From positions 184,982,716-185,046,715 of the forward strand of contig CP136066.1 in NCBI GenBank assembly GCA_032622095.1: 64,000 nucleotides of DNA, given 5' to 3'. The notes under the pieces are model-generated. The model saw only the letters and a list, made by a program, of their open reading frames with translations. It had not been told where the DNA came from and searched no databases. The translations under genes were made by a program, and so were the position numbers. The DNA is from Siphonodentalium dalli (Eukaryota; Mollusca; Scaphopoda; Gadilida; Siphonodentaliidae). Below, one piece after another: positions 54,901 to 64,000 of the stretch; position 1 is the stretch's first letter, and every line of letters starts with the position of its first letter.

Positions 54901-57900
54901 TTTATTTTTATTTTTAAAAACCCTAGTATTGCATGCCATCCCTCAAATAGTCTTCTAAAATTTGTCCCCCATGTATGACCAGAGAAATGGAATTGACTGT
55001 TCCTATTCGTCAAGGCCTCTGTGCCTCGATCCTCCCCAGTCAGACTTTCAATTATAAATGCTTTCTCCTGAAAACTGTAGAGGTGTGGCTTGACTGACTT
55101 AAAAGGAAAGTTTTAATTAGCACAAATATTCTGTTTTAATGATGGGAGACACACTGGAAACGTCATGTTTCATAAATGATGTCTAATGCATGTAAATACC
55201 CGGTAACTGCTTGTGGAAATTGTCTAAATCACTCGGCACATCTCATGTTGCCATGATGTTGGTGGTTTTAACTAAAGAATCTAATTGCAATTTCAGGTCA
55301 ACAGGTATCGTCTAATGGGTGGAAGCAGTGCCAGTGATGTCATACAAGACATGCTGAGAAAAACTCTTTCCAAGGAGTTAGCTGTGAAATACAACTATAC
55401 TGGTATTAGTTTGAAAGAAAAAAAAACTGGCATTCTGCAAATACCAGCAGTTGATCTCTGTGATGAAAAGTAAGTGCAATTTGTCATTCCTTCCAAAACA
55501 TCTAAATAATGATTATTTATATTATAATTCCTGTTATGCTGATCAAGCCTGATATTGGATACATATTTTTTTTCCTGTAGTTTGGGCACCCTCATAAAAA
55601 ATATGGCTGCCATCAGCCAACTTTGTTTTTCTCAAAATATCCTTATGCGTGGCCTTGAGTGTCTATTTATGTTCTAATGGATCAGGAAATTTATCTTTTA
55701 ACCTTGACCTCATGAAAAACATCGCCGTTGATAGATATTTTCCCAAAATGTTGTGTTGCACGTCCTAGATTGTCTATTATACCAATGATCATGAAATTTA
55801 TTCTGTGGGTTGCCACTTATATGTAGACTGAACCTACCCTTTTTACCTTTACTTTAAAATGAACATGGCCAGTCGGCCTTTTTTTCCAAAATATCATTTA
55901 GCATGATCTAGAAAGTCTATTTATATACTAATCGTGAATTTTTTTTTAAATATTGGTAGTCTGGAACTTTGACCCCCCTCAAAACATGACCCTGGTGATC
56001 ATCTTGGATTTTCCTGAAATATACTTCACCACCACATTTGTGTGTACCATGAAATATGTTCTGTTATAAAATATGCTTTAACACAGACTAGATGCTCTCA
56101 GACAGGCATGCCATGAAATTCTCACCTTTCCTGAAATATTGGTCGACGAGTTTATCAGCCATTGAAATCACTGTTACAGTACATTGTAAGTGTGTGGATT
56201 TCCCCCACCATAAACTGGCAATGTCGTGACATTAAACCCCTAACCCCTATCAAACAAACAATAACCTATACCAAGTGAAAATAAACTGAAATTGCGCTCG
56301 ATTAAGTTCAGTATCATTGACAACCTCGTTAATTTTGTACCTTGGTCTGATATTTTTAAAACTTTTACTGGCATGTTATGAATGTCATGTGATTGTGAAG
56401 TTGGAGGCTTGCGTACCAAAAAAAAGACTGAATTTATCTTCATGTACTCTACTTATTGAACATTTTTGAATAAATTTAATTTGTTTTGGTACAATAATAA
56501 ACTCTGGATATAATTCTTCAATGTTGTAGCCTGAATAAAGAAATGAATGTACTTTGTTATATCTGGTGCAGTTTCACTTATTCTCGACTTTTATACTTTC
56601 AGAAGGGGCAAGAAAACAAAAGGAGACGAGAGATCTCACTGACCAAGAATTTAAGACAATAGCTGGCAAATGGCTTTTAAATTCGAAAGCTAGGTGCTTT
56701 GGAAGAAGCAAGAAGAAACAAAATGTTATAGCTGTAAGTGCTATTTAAAATGCAAATAACCAAAACAGCCATGGCTTAATTAACTCTTTCAGTGCCAGGT
56801 CCGATATTTGTATCATTCCTTGATTTCAAATTTATTGATTATAATAATTAATTCATCGTTAAGTTAATTAAGTATAAGTAATAAATTATATGCACCTCCC
56901 CTGTTAATCACTGACAGGGATCGAAATAACTGTGGATGGTTTTAATACACGGCGATGAGTCAAGCACGGGTATCATTCGCAAGCTAGTTGCCGACTAGTA
57001 AATCTTTTGAAAGCCGCCTCAAAGAGTTAAGAAACTATAATTCTGCGTTTGTCAATGGGACACTTTATTTCTTGGCCAAGCTTTGCATTGGACATAAATA
57101 TATTTGTCAGCAATCTGTAAGAGTCCATTATCAATGAACATTAAAGACATGCTAGAGATTTAGTTATGGAAAGAGTGATCAGGTGAATAGCTTTGGATAG
57201 CTCATCTTTTTTTGAGAACACAACAAAAAATGCTAATCAATTTCAGAAAACTGCTATACAACTTCAATAATTGCATTGCAATTCGCTATTCTATTTAAAC
57301 ATAGCCTCAACATGAAATTGAGGCTATATATCTGATTCTTTTCATTAAATAATAAATATATATACCTGCCTCCTTGATCACTTATAAAAAATCAATCCCT
57401 GAGGAAGTATTTCGTTTTTATGGCCTAACATTATAATCAATAGATTTGGTAAATTAAATATGAGTTTGACACAAAAATCCGCCCGGGCACTGAAAGATAT
57501 AGTTTTTAAACTGACTTCAAATTTAAAATTTAGTTTTTTGAACCTAGTTCTTGATATTTGATTTTCCAGGATAGTTACAATTAGAATAAATTTAAACCTC
57601 GCCCTGCACTAAATGCTACTCTGGTCGATATTTTAAATTAAAAGAATTGCTATATATATATATTTCCGGCCTCCGAACAATGGTCATGCCATGGCCCATT
57701 TTTGTAAGTGATATTAATGATTAAATTTTCGTTAAACTAGGCTTAACGTTCCTTTGTAGATATACAGCTCATTAATTAAACATAGTTCAAATATGGTTCC
57801 CAATTCAAGTTGTATATCCAAATAAACCATGTTTGAAGTTTGTTTACATATTACATGAGTGACCGTTCTTTCATTACAGGACAGGTCATCAATACAACAC

Positions 57901-58129
57901 CCAATTTGATCATATTATGTTGCACTATACAATGCATATGAATCACTAATATGTAATTTTAGCATTTTGGGACATTGCGTGTGGTGTAGTGTTGTTTTTA
58001 TTGAAAACATAATTATAACTCAGAAAGTTTGCAACAAATCAGAAGCTTACAGTTGACTAAAATCATGTTCCAGTCAGACAATTTCACATATATTTTCAGG
58101 ATGAGGAAAGTACCAGTAACAGCGATTAG
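51837..58129 (+). CDS. DUF4806-domain protein gene (six exons seen)
   Basis: Exons 51,837-51,973, 52,366-52,463, 53,746-53,850, 55,297-55,469, 56,603-56,733 and 58,100-58,129 all have AG/GT borders, and phases fit except between exons 4 and 5. The protein has a basic Arg-Ser-Pro-rich segment, a short helix (LIETTEKHTTAIKDLQQAML), then the DUF4806 signature: ISLPMETVDDINELEEKL, VNRYRLMGGSSASDVIQDML, LSKELAVKYNYTG, and DQEFKTIAGKWLLNSKAR, ending in an acidic DEESTSNSD. The function of DUF4806 is unknown; the domain is frequent in invertebrate gene families. The 5' end is incomplete. A ninth A in an A-run in exon 4 breaks the frame (see that exon). Confidence 0.8.
52366..52463 (+). CDS. DUF4806 gene, exon 2
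   Basis: TTGTTACAG acceptor, GGG|GTAAGC donor. It encodes 32 codons, LFIKLIETTEKHTTAIKDLQ..., a probable amphipathic helix or short coiled coil preceding the domain. Phase 2 in, phase 0 out. Confidence 0.75.
52558..52935. mobile_element. hAT-like MITE in intron 2
   Basis: Ends TAGGGATGCCACAATAAAAT (52,571) and, inverted, TAGGGCTTGTCACGATTATT (to 52,926). ACTAATCAATAATC/GATTAGTCGAATAATC subterminal inverses are present. GTCTTAGTT occurs at 52,558 and 52,928 as a likely 8-bp-class target duplication, although on the left 4-5 extra bases separate it from the terminus. No coding capacity. Confidence 0.65.
53746..53850 (+). CDS. DUF4806 gene, exon 3
   Basis: TTTTGCAG acceptor, ATG|GTGAGT donor, exactly 35 codons, phase 0 at both ends. 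It encodes GLEISLPMETVDDINELEEK, the beginning of the DUF4806 domain (LPLETEEELxxLEEKL pattern). Confidence 0.85.
55297..55469 (+). CDS. DUF4806 gene, exon 4 (one-base frame break)
   Basis: AATTTCAG acceptor, AAAA|GTAAGT donor. It encodes VNRYRLMGGSSASDVIQDML...LAVKYNYTG, the core of DUF4806. After the 9-A run at 55,418-55,426 the written frame gives TGILQIPAVDL and does not splice to exon 5 in phase. With eight As the frame would give KKLAFCKYQQLISVMK, which fits the domain (K-K-x-A-F...I) and joins exon 5 exactly. The break is thus one extra A: a sequencing error, a polymorphism or a real inactivating change. Confidence 0.8.
55560..56165. repeat. Degenerate ~125-bp tandem units in intron 4
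   Basis: Four or five units with ATGGCTGCCATC/ATCTTGGATTTTCC, CAAAATAT, CTAGATTGTCTATT and ATGAAATTTAT blocks, strongly diverged. The type is shared with 21,940-22,215. Confidence 0.55.
56603..56733 (+). CDS. DUF4806 gene, exon 5
   Basis: TATACTTTCAG acceptor, GCT|GTAAGT donor, 2 nt plus 43 codons. It encodes GARKQKETRDLTDQEFKTIA and GKWLLNSKARCFGRSKKKQN, matching the C-terminal helical end of the domain (T-D-x-E-x-x-x-x-x-x-WL). In the alternative phase forced by the A-run, exon 5 would stop after about 13 residues. Confidence 0.8.
56740..58085. other. Intron 5
   Basis: AT-rich, no embedded ORF with support. Confidence 0.5.
58100..58129 (+). CDS. DUF4806 gene, terminal exon
   Basis: CATATATTTTCAG acceptor; ten codons, DEESTSNSD then TAG, in phase 0 with exon 5. 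Confidence 0.75.
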   Translation, partial: DEESTSNSD

Positions 58130-58208
58130 AGAACAATCAAGTCAAGATGAGCTATTGGCACAGTCTGTTATATAATTGGCTGTTTATCACAGAATTGTTT
58201 TGGATTAT

Positions 58209-58740
58209 TTTTTATACGCCCTTTTGAAAAAAAGGTCGTATTATGGAAATGGGTTGTCCGTCCGTCGAGCCGTCCGTACGTCTGTCTGTCCGTATTTGGT
58301 TTCCGGATGATAACTTTAGATTGAATCGAGTGAGCTGAACCAAATTTGGTATATTAGTTTACCACACCAAAATACAGATCAAGTTCGAATATGGATTTCA
58401 TCCGCATGATTTTGACTGAGTTATGCCCCTTTTTCGACTTAGATTTTACCCTATTTACGTTTTCCGGATCATAACTTTAGATTGAATTGAGTGAACTGAA
58501 CCAAATTCGGTATGTTAGTTTACCACCCCAATATACAGATCAGGTTCGAATATGGGTTTTGTCCGCATGATTTTGACTGAGTTATGCGCCTTTTTCGACT
58601 CAGATTTGACCTGATATGCAGTTTCCAGATGATAACTTTAGATTGAATCGAGTGAACTGAATCAAGTTTCAAATGAATGAATTAAACCTTGCCCCACTTT
58701 ACTCCAGAAAGGACGTGCTCTTGTTTTAATTTGGTTGGAA
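58209..58740. repeat. Dispersed repeat with ~160-bp internal units in 3'UTR
   Basis: Starts TACGCCCTTTTGAAAAAAAGG and has a GTCCGTCCG-rich leader (58,257-58,295). Two and a half units of TTTCCGGATGATAACTTTAG...GAACTGAACCAAATTYGGTA...CCGCATGATTTTGACTGAGT follow, ending CCAGAAAGGACGTGCTCTTG. A typical invertebrate non-autonomous repeat, sitting between the stop codon and polyA signal of the DUF4806 gene. Confidence 0.7.
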
Positions 58741-58971
58741 ATATGGATTGCTGCATTCATGGGAAAGCTCATTGAGAATTTTACGATGAATGGCAGCAAG
58801 CCATATTTCCAACTATATCAGACTAAATCCTGAAAAAATTCCCATAATTCTGCTCTGCAAATGACAGGCACACTATTTCAAGGCTTGTGTACTTTGTATA
58901 CTATATACATGTATCGATTTACATATATTGTATATTTACAGTTAATTTATTATCAGATATGTTATTCCAGA

Positions 58972-58977
58972 ATAAAA
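58972..58977 (+). promoter_or_regulatory. Polyadenylation signal AATAAA
   Basis: CCAGAATAAAATAG lies 843 bp downstream of the DUF4806 stop codon; the most likely 3' end of that transcript. Confidence 0.5.
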
Positions 58978-59106
58978 TAGTTATAATTCACACTTCTCTT
59001 AGTTCTAATTCCCATTTAATTGCGTGCCGATTTTACTATTTGTTTGATTACATTTGAAAATTAATTTGCCATAAAAGAATTGCATGTCAAATGAGATTAC
59101 ATATTA

Positions 59107-60075
59107 ACGTAGAATTACAGTTGACTCTATTAGAGCCGTACATTTATCCATATGGCAATGATGTTCCATCAAACTGAGTGGTCTTTTCTGCACTGAATGG
59201 CATTTTATTCAAGAAATGAATGTTGTGATAGTGTGTGTTATTGGTACGTGATACGACGTTGTGGTGGTTCATGGTACATTGCTTTGCAGTTTACACTAAA
59301 TGTACCCAGAACCACCACATCGCCGTATCACCCAATAACACACACTGCCACGACATTCATATATTATATTTATATAGCGTTTTTATTTTTTATTTTCCAA
59401 AAGATGGCCGAGAATTTGAGATTAGACCACTTAATTGTCACATATATTCAGCCCAATATAAGATTTCAGAATATGTCGCGGTGATATCGTAATGATAGAA
59501 AAAACTATCATCCGACGTAATTCGGCTGGACATTGAAAAAACGCGCCCAATTATTTTGACCGCGTCGAGTGCATTAATTGATCTGTCATCAGAGTGTCAC
59601 TTCCTGTTCTGTATTATGGGGATGTAAAACAGGTAACCCAAGTGTCAGTTGACCAATCACAAGACAGTATTTAGTGTATTGCAGACAGGCTGTGTAAATA
59701 TTAACTAATATCGGATTGCGATATCATTACGATACCATTATGATAGGTATCGAATTCACCCATTTATGGTGTGCATCCTTATATATATAATTTGTGTAGA
59801 ATTAGTTGATTCTAGTACATTATCCATATGGTAATGATGTTCCATCAAACTGAGTGGTCTTTTCTGCACTGAATGGCATTTTATTAACTAATATCGGATT
59901 GCGATATCATTACGATACCATTACGATAGGTATCGAATTCGCCATTTATGGTGTGCATCCTTATATATATAATTTGTGTAGAATTAGTTGATTCTAGTAC
60001 ATTATCCATATGGTAATGATGTTCCATCAAACTGAGTGGTCTTTTCTGCACTGAATGGCATTTTATTAATTAATA
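59107..60075. repeat. ~183-bp tandem repeats plus an upstream partial
   Basis: Units begin TTAACTAATATCGGATTGCG at 59,701 and 59,884, with a diverged third start at 60,066. They contain GATATCATTACGATACCATT and CCATATGGTAATGATGTTCC...CACTGAATGGCATTTTATT. The second half of the unit also occurs alone at about 59,115-59,210, directly before the hairpin at 59,216. The ATATCG/CGATAT-rich sequence continues to about 60,215. Confidence 0.85.
59216..59360. repeat. Long hairpin 4 (145 bp, ~60-nt stems)
   Basis: ATGAATGTTGTGATAGTGTG...GTTGTGGTGGTTC pairs with GAACCACCACAT...CACTGCCACGACATTCAT, with few mismatches. The stem continues through GGTACATT/AATGTACC to a small loop. Unlike hairpins 1-3 the apex lacks CGAGG. 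Could be a MITE or a precursor-type hairpin; transcription is not shown. Confidence 0.85.
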
Positions 60076-60215
60076 TCGGATTGCGATATCATTACGATAT
60101 CAATATGATAGGTATCGTATCGGTCCATTTACAGAGTGCATCCTTTGTATCGTATTGATATCGCAACGCGACATCAACTCGACACTAATGTCGATATGAT
60201 TACGACATCTTTTCG

Positions 60216-61185
60216 ATATCTGCATGTTTGCTGGGGAAAAGCGAAACGAGATCAAGTACAACTCGCTTTACTGAGAACACATTATCCGCTTACCAATTAA
60301 CAGTATGAAGCCACGTAGTGGCTTGTGCTCCAATTGCATCTTATCGTATTCGCTTTTGATGTTTTCCCGTCGTTAAATACCTGAGCTACTTTTCTGTCAC
60401 CATGGTACATGTATGTCACAGGAAGACACACTGAATTCATAACAATACAACTTCGAAAACAATGTTAGTGTAAACAATATTTATTTGAACAAAAGAACAG
60501 AACATCACATTGACAATTATACATATTGAGAAAAAAACATAGTTCAAATGAGGATTAGATAACAAGCCATGAGCCTATGGCTTTTATAAAAAAAAATTCC
60601 TCCAAAAATGTTACCCCGAGTGTCAATACAGACAGCTACAGTGTAAAACGGACGGGAATTTGAATATTGTTCTGTGTTTTCAAATAAATGTTGGGAAGTT
60701 AGTTAAGCGAGTGCAGGGATCAGAAAGATGGAGGAGTGATAGAAGGGAGGAGATTATGAAATAGACAAGAAAGATAATAAAGTAGGTGGAAAAGAAGTGT
60801 GATAAATGCTGTATACAATAATCCCTCAGTCATAATCTAAATTTTACATTATGGCGTTAAATCATGGTGTGTTGTCCAATATAGAAACGGAATTAGACCC
60901 CAAATACGTCTCGGCACCCAGGATAGATGATGCATGAAAATAAGTATATATTAGGATAATTGTTATACTTGTAGTGCGTATCAATATAATCTAGATACAA
61001 TTAGTACATGTAAGTACAATCAGTAGTAAGTCCATTAATATGCCAAGGTCAGCACGGTTGAGTATGCACTCCGTGGGCAGACAGGCGGATATGCCCGAAC
61101 ACAATGTGCAGAAACGCGACTTACATATTTATACATACAAGTTATGCACCTCATGTTCACATACACGACCCCCCGCGCACGGAGC
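60216..61185. other. Gene-less stretch, probable LINE 3' flank
   Basis: AT-rich, unsupported short ORFs. Part may be the 3' untranslated region of the minus-strand LINE that ends at 61,186. Confidence 0.4.
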
Positions 61186-63012
61186 TCACACATTATCGAA
61201 ACGTCGACTTTGGATAATAAACAGTTGTACAGCTTCAAATATTATAGAATTTGTTTCATCGGACATCTCATTAGACCCATATAATAGGACATCAATGTTC
61301 ACATCTGCTGGCGAAAATGGCAGAGCGGCTATCATATCAGCTCTAATTTGACTATATTGGGGGACATTGCAAAAGAAAGTGGTACGCGGATTCAACTACA
61401 AATTCTCAACAAGAGCAAAATGGGGAATCTCTTACGTAATTTACAACAAGATCTTTGTTCAGATGGCTGCACCCCAGTCTCATTCTTGTGTGATATACTT
61501 GGCCTATACGAGAGTGACTATGATAATAAAACATAGCTAAATTAGTATGACCGACCTTCAGAAGACGCTTGAATTCTTCCACGGTTGATGATGCTTTTAT
61601 TGAGACAGGTATATTATTCCATGCGCGTATTGCTGACGGTAAGAACGTATCCATATATTTATTTATGTTACTATATGGAGGGTGAATACTTACGCGTCTG
61701 TGATTATATCCAGAAGATGTCGAATCGGGTGGGATCATGGTTGAAAGATAAGATGGGGCCTGATTTCTATGCATCTTGTAAAATAATATCATTTGTTGAG
61801 TATGTCTCCTGGATGAAAGGGTTTCCCAACCAGTTTCGAATAATAAGTTTTTATCACTGACGCTTCTGGTAGCCCCAGTAACAATCCTCGCCATCTCATA
61901 TTGAATATCTTCAATTTTGTCACTCTTATAAATTGGTATATTATTCCAAACAGGTGACGCATATTCGAGTATCGGCCTTACATATGAGAAATAGGATTTT
62001 TCAAGTGTTGTCCTGCTCAGTCGGAATTTATGTCTCCGAATATGATTTACTCTTTTCCAGGCCTTTTCGGTTATCGTTTGTATATGAGTTTCCCAGGATC
62101 CGTTGTTATCGAAAGAGACACCTAGATGTTTATGAGAACTTACCTCTGTAACTTGCGATGCCGCCATAATTAATGGTGGGTGAACAATAGCAGAATTCAT
62201 CCTTGATACTATTAACGCTTCCGTTTTTAAAGGATTAAATTTTACTAACAACATTTTTGACCAGTTCACAATAGTTTGAATGTCATTGTTCATGATTTCT
62301 GCAGCTAACGTTGGATTTTCAACATATAAATATATTGAAGTATCGTCTGCAAAAAGTCGTATATTACATATAATATTTTCAGTTATATCATTAGTGTATA
62401 CAAGAAATAGGAGTGGACCTAAGATATATCCCTGTGGTACGCCTGCTGAAACATCATGCCAATCGGTGCTAGCATTGTCAATTAGGACTCTCTGTTGTCT
62501 GGATTGTAAATATGATTTAATCAAGTTATATGCCTTGCCATTGAAACCCATTTTCGAGAGTTTATGTAGAAGCCCCTTATGCCACACTTTATCAAAAGCC
62601 TTACTGATGTCACAAAAGATACAACGCACATCCTTACCTTCATCGAGTGATCTGCTAATATAATCATATACATCAACAAGTTGGTATACGGCAGAATCAC
62701 ATTTAGTGAACCCAGATTGGTAAATAGAAAGCAAATTGCGTTTGTCAAGATACGACGAGAGGTATTTATATATGCACTTTTCGTATGTTTTTGATACGCA
62801 GCTCAGTAGTGAAATTGGGCGGTAGTTAGATATGACACTAGGATCACCACTCTTGAAGACAGGGGTTACATTAGATCGCTTCCACTCTGATGGATAATAA
62901 CCGTCATCGGTAAATTTGTTGAAGAAATATGCAAGAGGTTCACATAGGGAGGACGCACATACTTTTAATACACGGGGGCTAATATTATCAGGGCCACTCG
63001 CTTTGGACACTT
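61186..63012 (-). pseudogene. CR1/Jockey-group LINE ORF2, 5'-truncated but RT intact
   Basis: A single 534-codon frame (63,010-61,406) holds the whole reverse transcriptase from KASGPDNISPRVLK through YYPSEWKRSNVTPVFKSGD, NYRPISLLSC, IFCDISKAFDKVWHK, GVPQGYILGPLLFLVYTND, the catalytic LFADDTSIY, and LVKFNPLKTEA to the thumb and WNNIPVSIKASSTVEEFKRL. The C-terminal zinc-like tail (CSC-EFVVESAYHFLLQCP...QYSQIRADM) is broken by a TGA after CSC (61,406-61,408) and by one extra C in the run near 61,360; it then reads on to 61,186. The endonuclease is absent: the element stops at 63,012 against unrelated DNA. Same family as the LINE in the inverted duplication. Confidence 0.9.
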
Positions 63013-63117
63013 TCTGTTAAACAGAAATCATGACCGACATGATTCAGAGCGAGATTTCAAACCCTGTGTACCCTTCAGCACATTTTCAGAACCTGGGTAC
63101 CATTCAACACATTTTTT
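63012..63117. repeat. ~105-bp direct repeat, copy 1
   Basis: CTGTTAAACAGAAATCATGA...CCCTTCAGCACATTTTCAGAACCTGGGTACCATTCAACACATTT, beginning exactly where the LINE ends. Copy 2 is at 63,443-63,545. Confidence 0.85.
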
Positions 63118-63442
63118 TTATGTAAACAATGTTCTGGATCCGTAAAACATAATTGTGGTAATCGAATGAACCATACCCGTTTAAGAGAAACATAATCGTC
63201 GCAAGAATGTCTTGAAGATAAGATCAATAAGCCGAAACGTGTAATATGTAAGTTTTATTTCGAATACAGGAAAACCCGAAACTAATGTAATGTGATTTCA
63301 ACCGGATATTGCCACTTGACAAGTCGGCGTCGTTCCTGTGATAACAGTGTTACAACTTCACAGTAACGTTTTAATTCCAATTGAACACGCCTCAGTAAAT
63401 TGGTGGATATATTTCCGTATAAATATTCTTGAGATCGGCGTC
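63118..63442. other. Spacer between direct repeats
   Basis: AT-rich, no gene recognised. Confidence 0.4.
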
Positions 63443-63545
63443 TCTGCTAAACAGAAATCATGACCGACATAATTTAGAGCGAGAATTCAAACCTTGTGTA
63501 CCCTTCAGCACATTTTCAGAACCTGGGTACCATTCAACACATTTT
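63443..63545. repeat. ~105-bp direct repeat, copy 2
   Basis: Same orientation as copy 1 with about seven differences. Overlapping ORFs on both strands are artefacts. Confidence 0.85.
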
Positions 63546-64000
63546 GTTTTGGTGAGAGTGACCCCGTCAGGCATACTATGTGGCTACTTTGGTTCATTAA
63601 AGATACGGCCGGTGTTGCTGGTGGGTATGCTGTTAAAATATTCACCTCCGTCAAAAACCGTAATAAACAGAAGGTATAGTAAGAAATAGACATACTTTAT
63701 TCTCATGCCAATCAGAAATATGTCATAAACAGTATGTCATTGTAATTCCCACCCCCTTTGTTATGTAAACAAAGGCAAAACACGTTCCGTTACCTGGCTT
63801 TTGTTTAGATCCGGATATGGTAAACATTAAGATCGTTATTTGTTACTGTTTTCCCGATAAGGAAATAATAAAGAGCGTTTATATCATGTTTGTGTTATTA
63901 ACCAATATAATTGCGCTGTGTTATGTAAACAGAAGCACAACTTCTGTAACACGAGTAGGCTCTTGTATACGTACACCATCGTACCCCTTGACGACAATAT
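63546..64000. other. Window end, nothing recognised
   Basis: No supported gene. The word TTATGTAAACA recurs at 63,761 and 63,919 (also at 63,118). Confidence 0.4.

Noticed and set aside
59197-59492. Plus-strand ORFs of 85-95 codons
   Set aside because: They run through a hairpin (59,216-59,360), so the apparent coding is a palindrome read through; no domain.

Overview
The window is eukaryotic, AT-rich, intron-bearing and packed with mobile DNA. It contains 5'-truncated non-LTR retrotransposons, a Helitron-like tail carrying GACCTTGACCTT-type internal repeats, many foldback/MITE elements, minisatellites, a C-type lectin gene and a DUF4806 gene. Together these point to a lophotrochozoan, most likely a bivalve mollusc. 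That assignment is inference; there is no rRNA, mitochondrial or single-copy marker to confirm it. Only two host genes can be supported, and both are split into small exons with canonical splice sites.
Layout. 0-2.1 kb: diverged 270-bp direct repeat, a 155-bp perfect-looking hairpin and a 30-bp minisatellite. 2.3-8.9 kb (minus strand): exons of a C-type lectin gene, possibly ending in a PAN/apple-like domain, with a 22-bp minisatellite in the presumed intron and an array of CRE-like TGACGTCA repeats just 5' of the first CTLD exon. 9.6-11.6 kb: a foldback element, then a Helitron-like tandem-repeat tail abutting (TA)n. 11.55-29.97 kb: a large inverted duplication (arms about 6.9 and 7.4 kb, spacer about 4.05 kb). 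Each arm carries the same MITEs and the same dead CR1/Jockey-like LINE, so it is a segmental duplication and not two independent insertions. 30-37.6 kb: no recognisable host gene; repeats, a fragment of a Cys-rich (CXC) transposon-associated ORF, and a TATA-like site. 37.7-40.6 kb: degenerate L1-like LINE. 40.7-41.3 kb: exact 299-bp tandem duplication. 41.9-43.7 kb: a TIR element. 43.8-44.2 kb: another long hairpin element. 46.1-49.2 kb: a CACTA-like element with clustered TGTTCA/TGAACA subterminal repeats. 51.8-59 kb (plus strand): a DUF4806 gene with six recognised exons and a polyA signal; intronic and 3'UTR repeats. 59.1-60.1 kb: hairpin plus 183-bp tandem repeats. 61.2-63.0 kb (minus strand): the best-preserved LINE reverse transcriptase, 5'-truncated and broken only near its C-terminus.
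The most unusual signal is a set of three 150-155 bp hairpins with unrelated stems but the same architecture: near-perfect stems of about 65-70 nt, a short loop region with CGAGG, and an AT-rich tail with a GACGTCA/TTTACGTC-type site. One of them can be compared with its own empty site in the opposite arm of the inverted duplication, which shows hairpin plus tail entering as one 323-bp unit with an 8-bp target-site duplication. No CRISPR array, rRNA or convincing functional tRNA is present.
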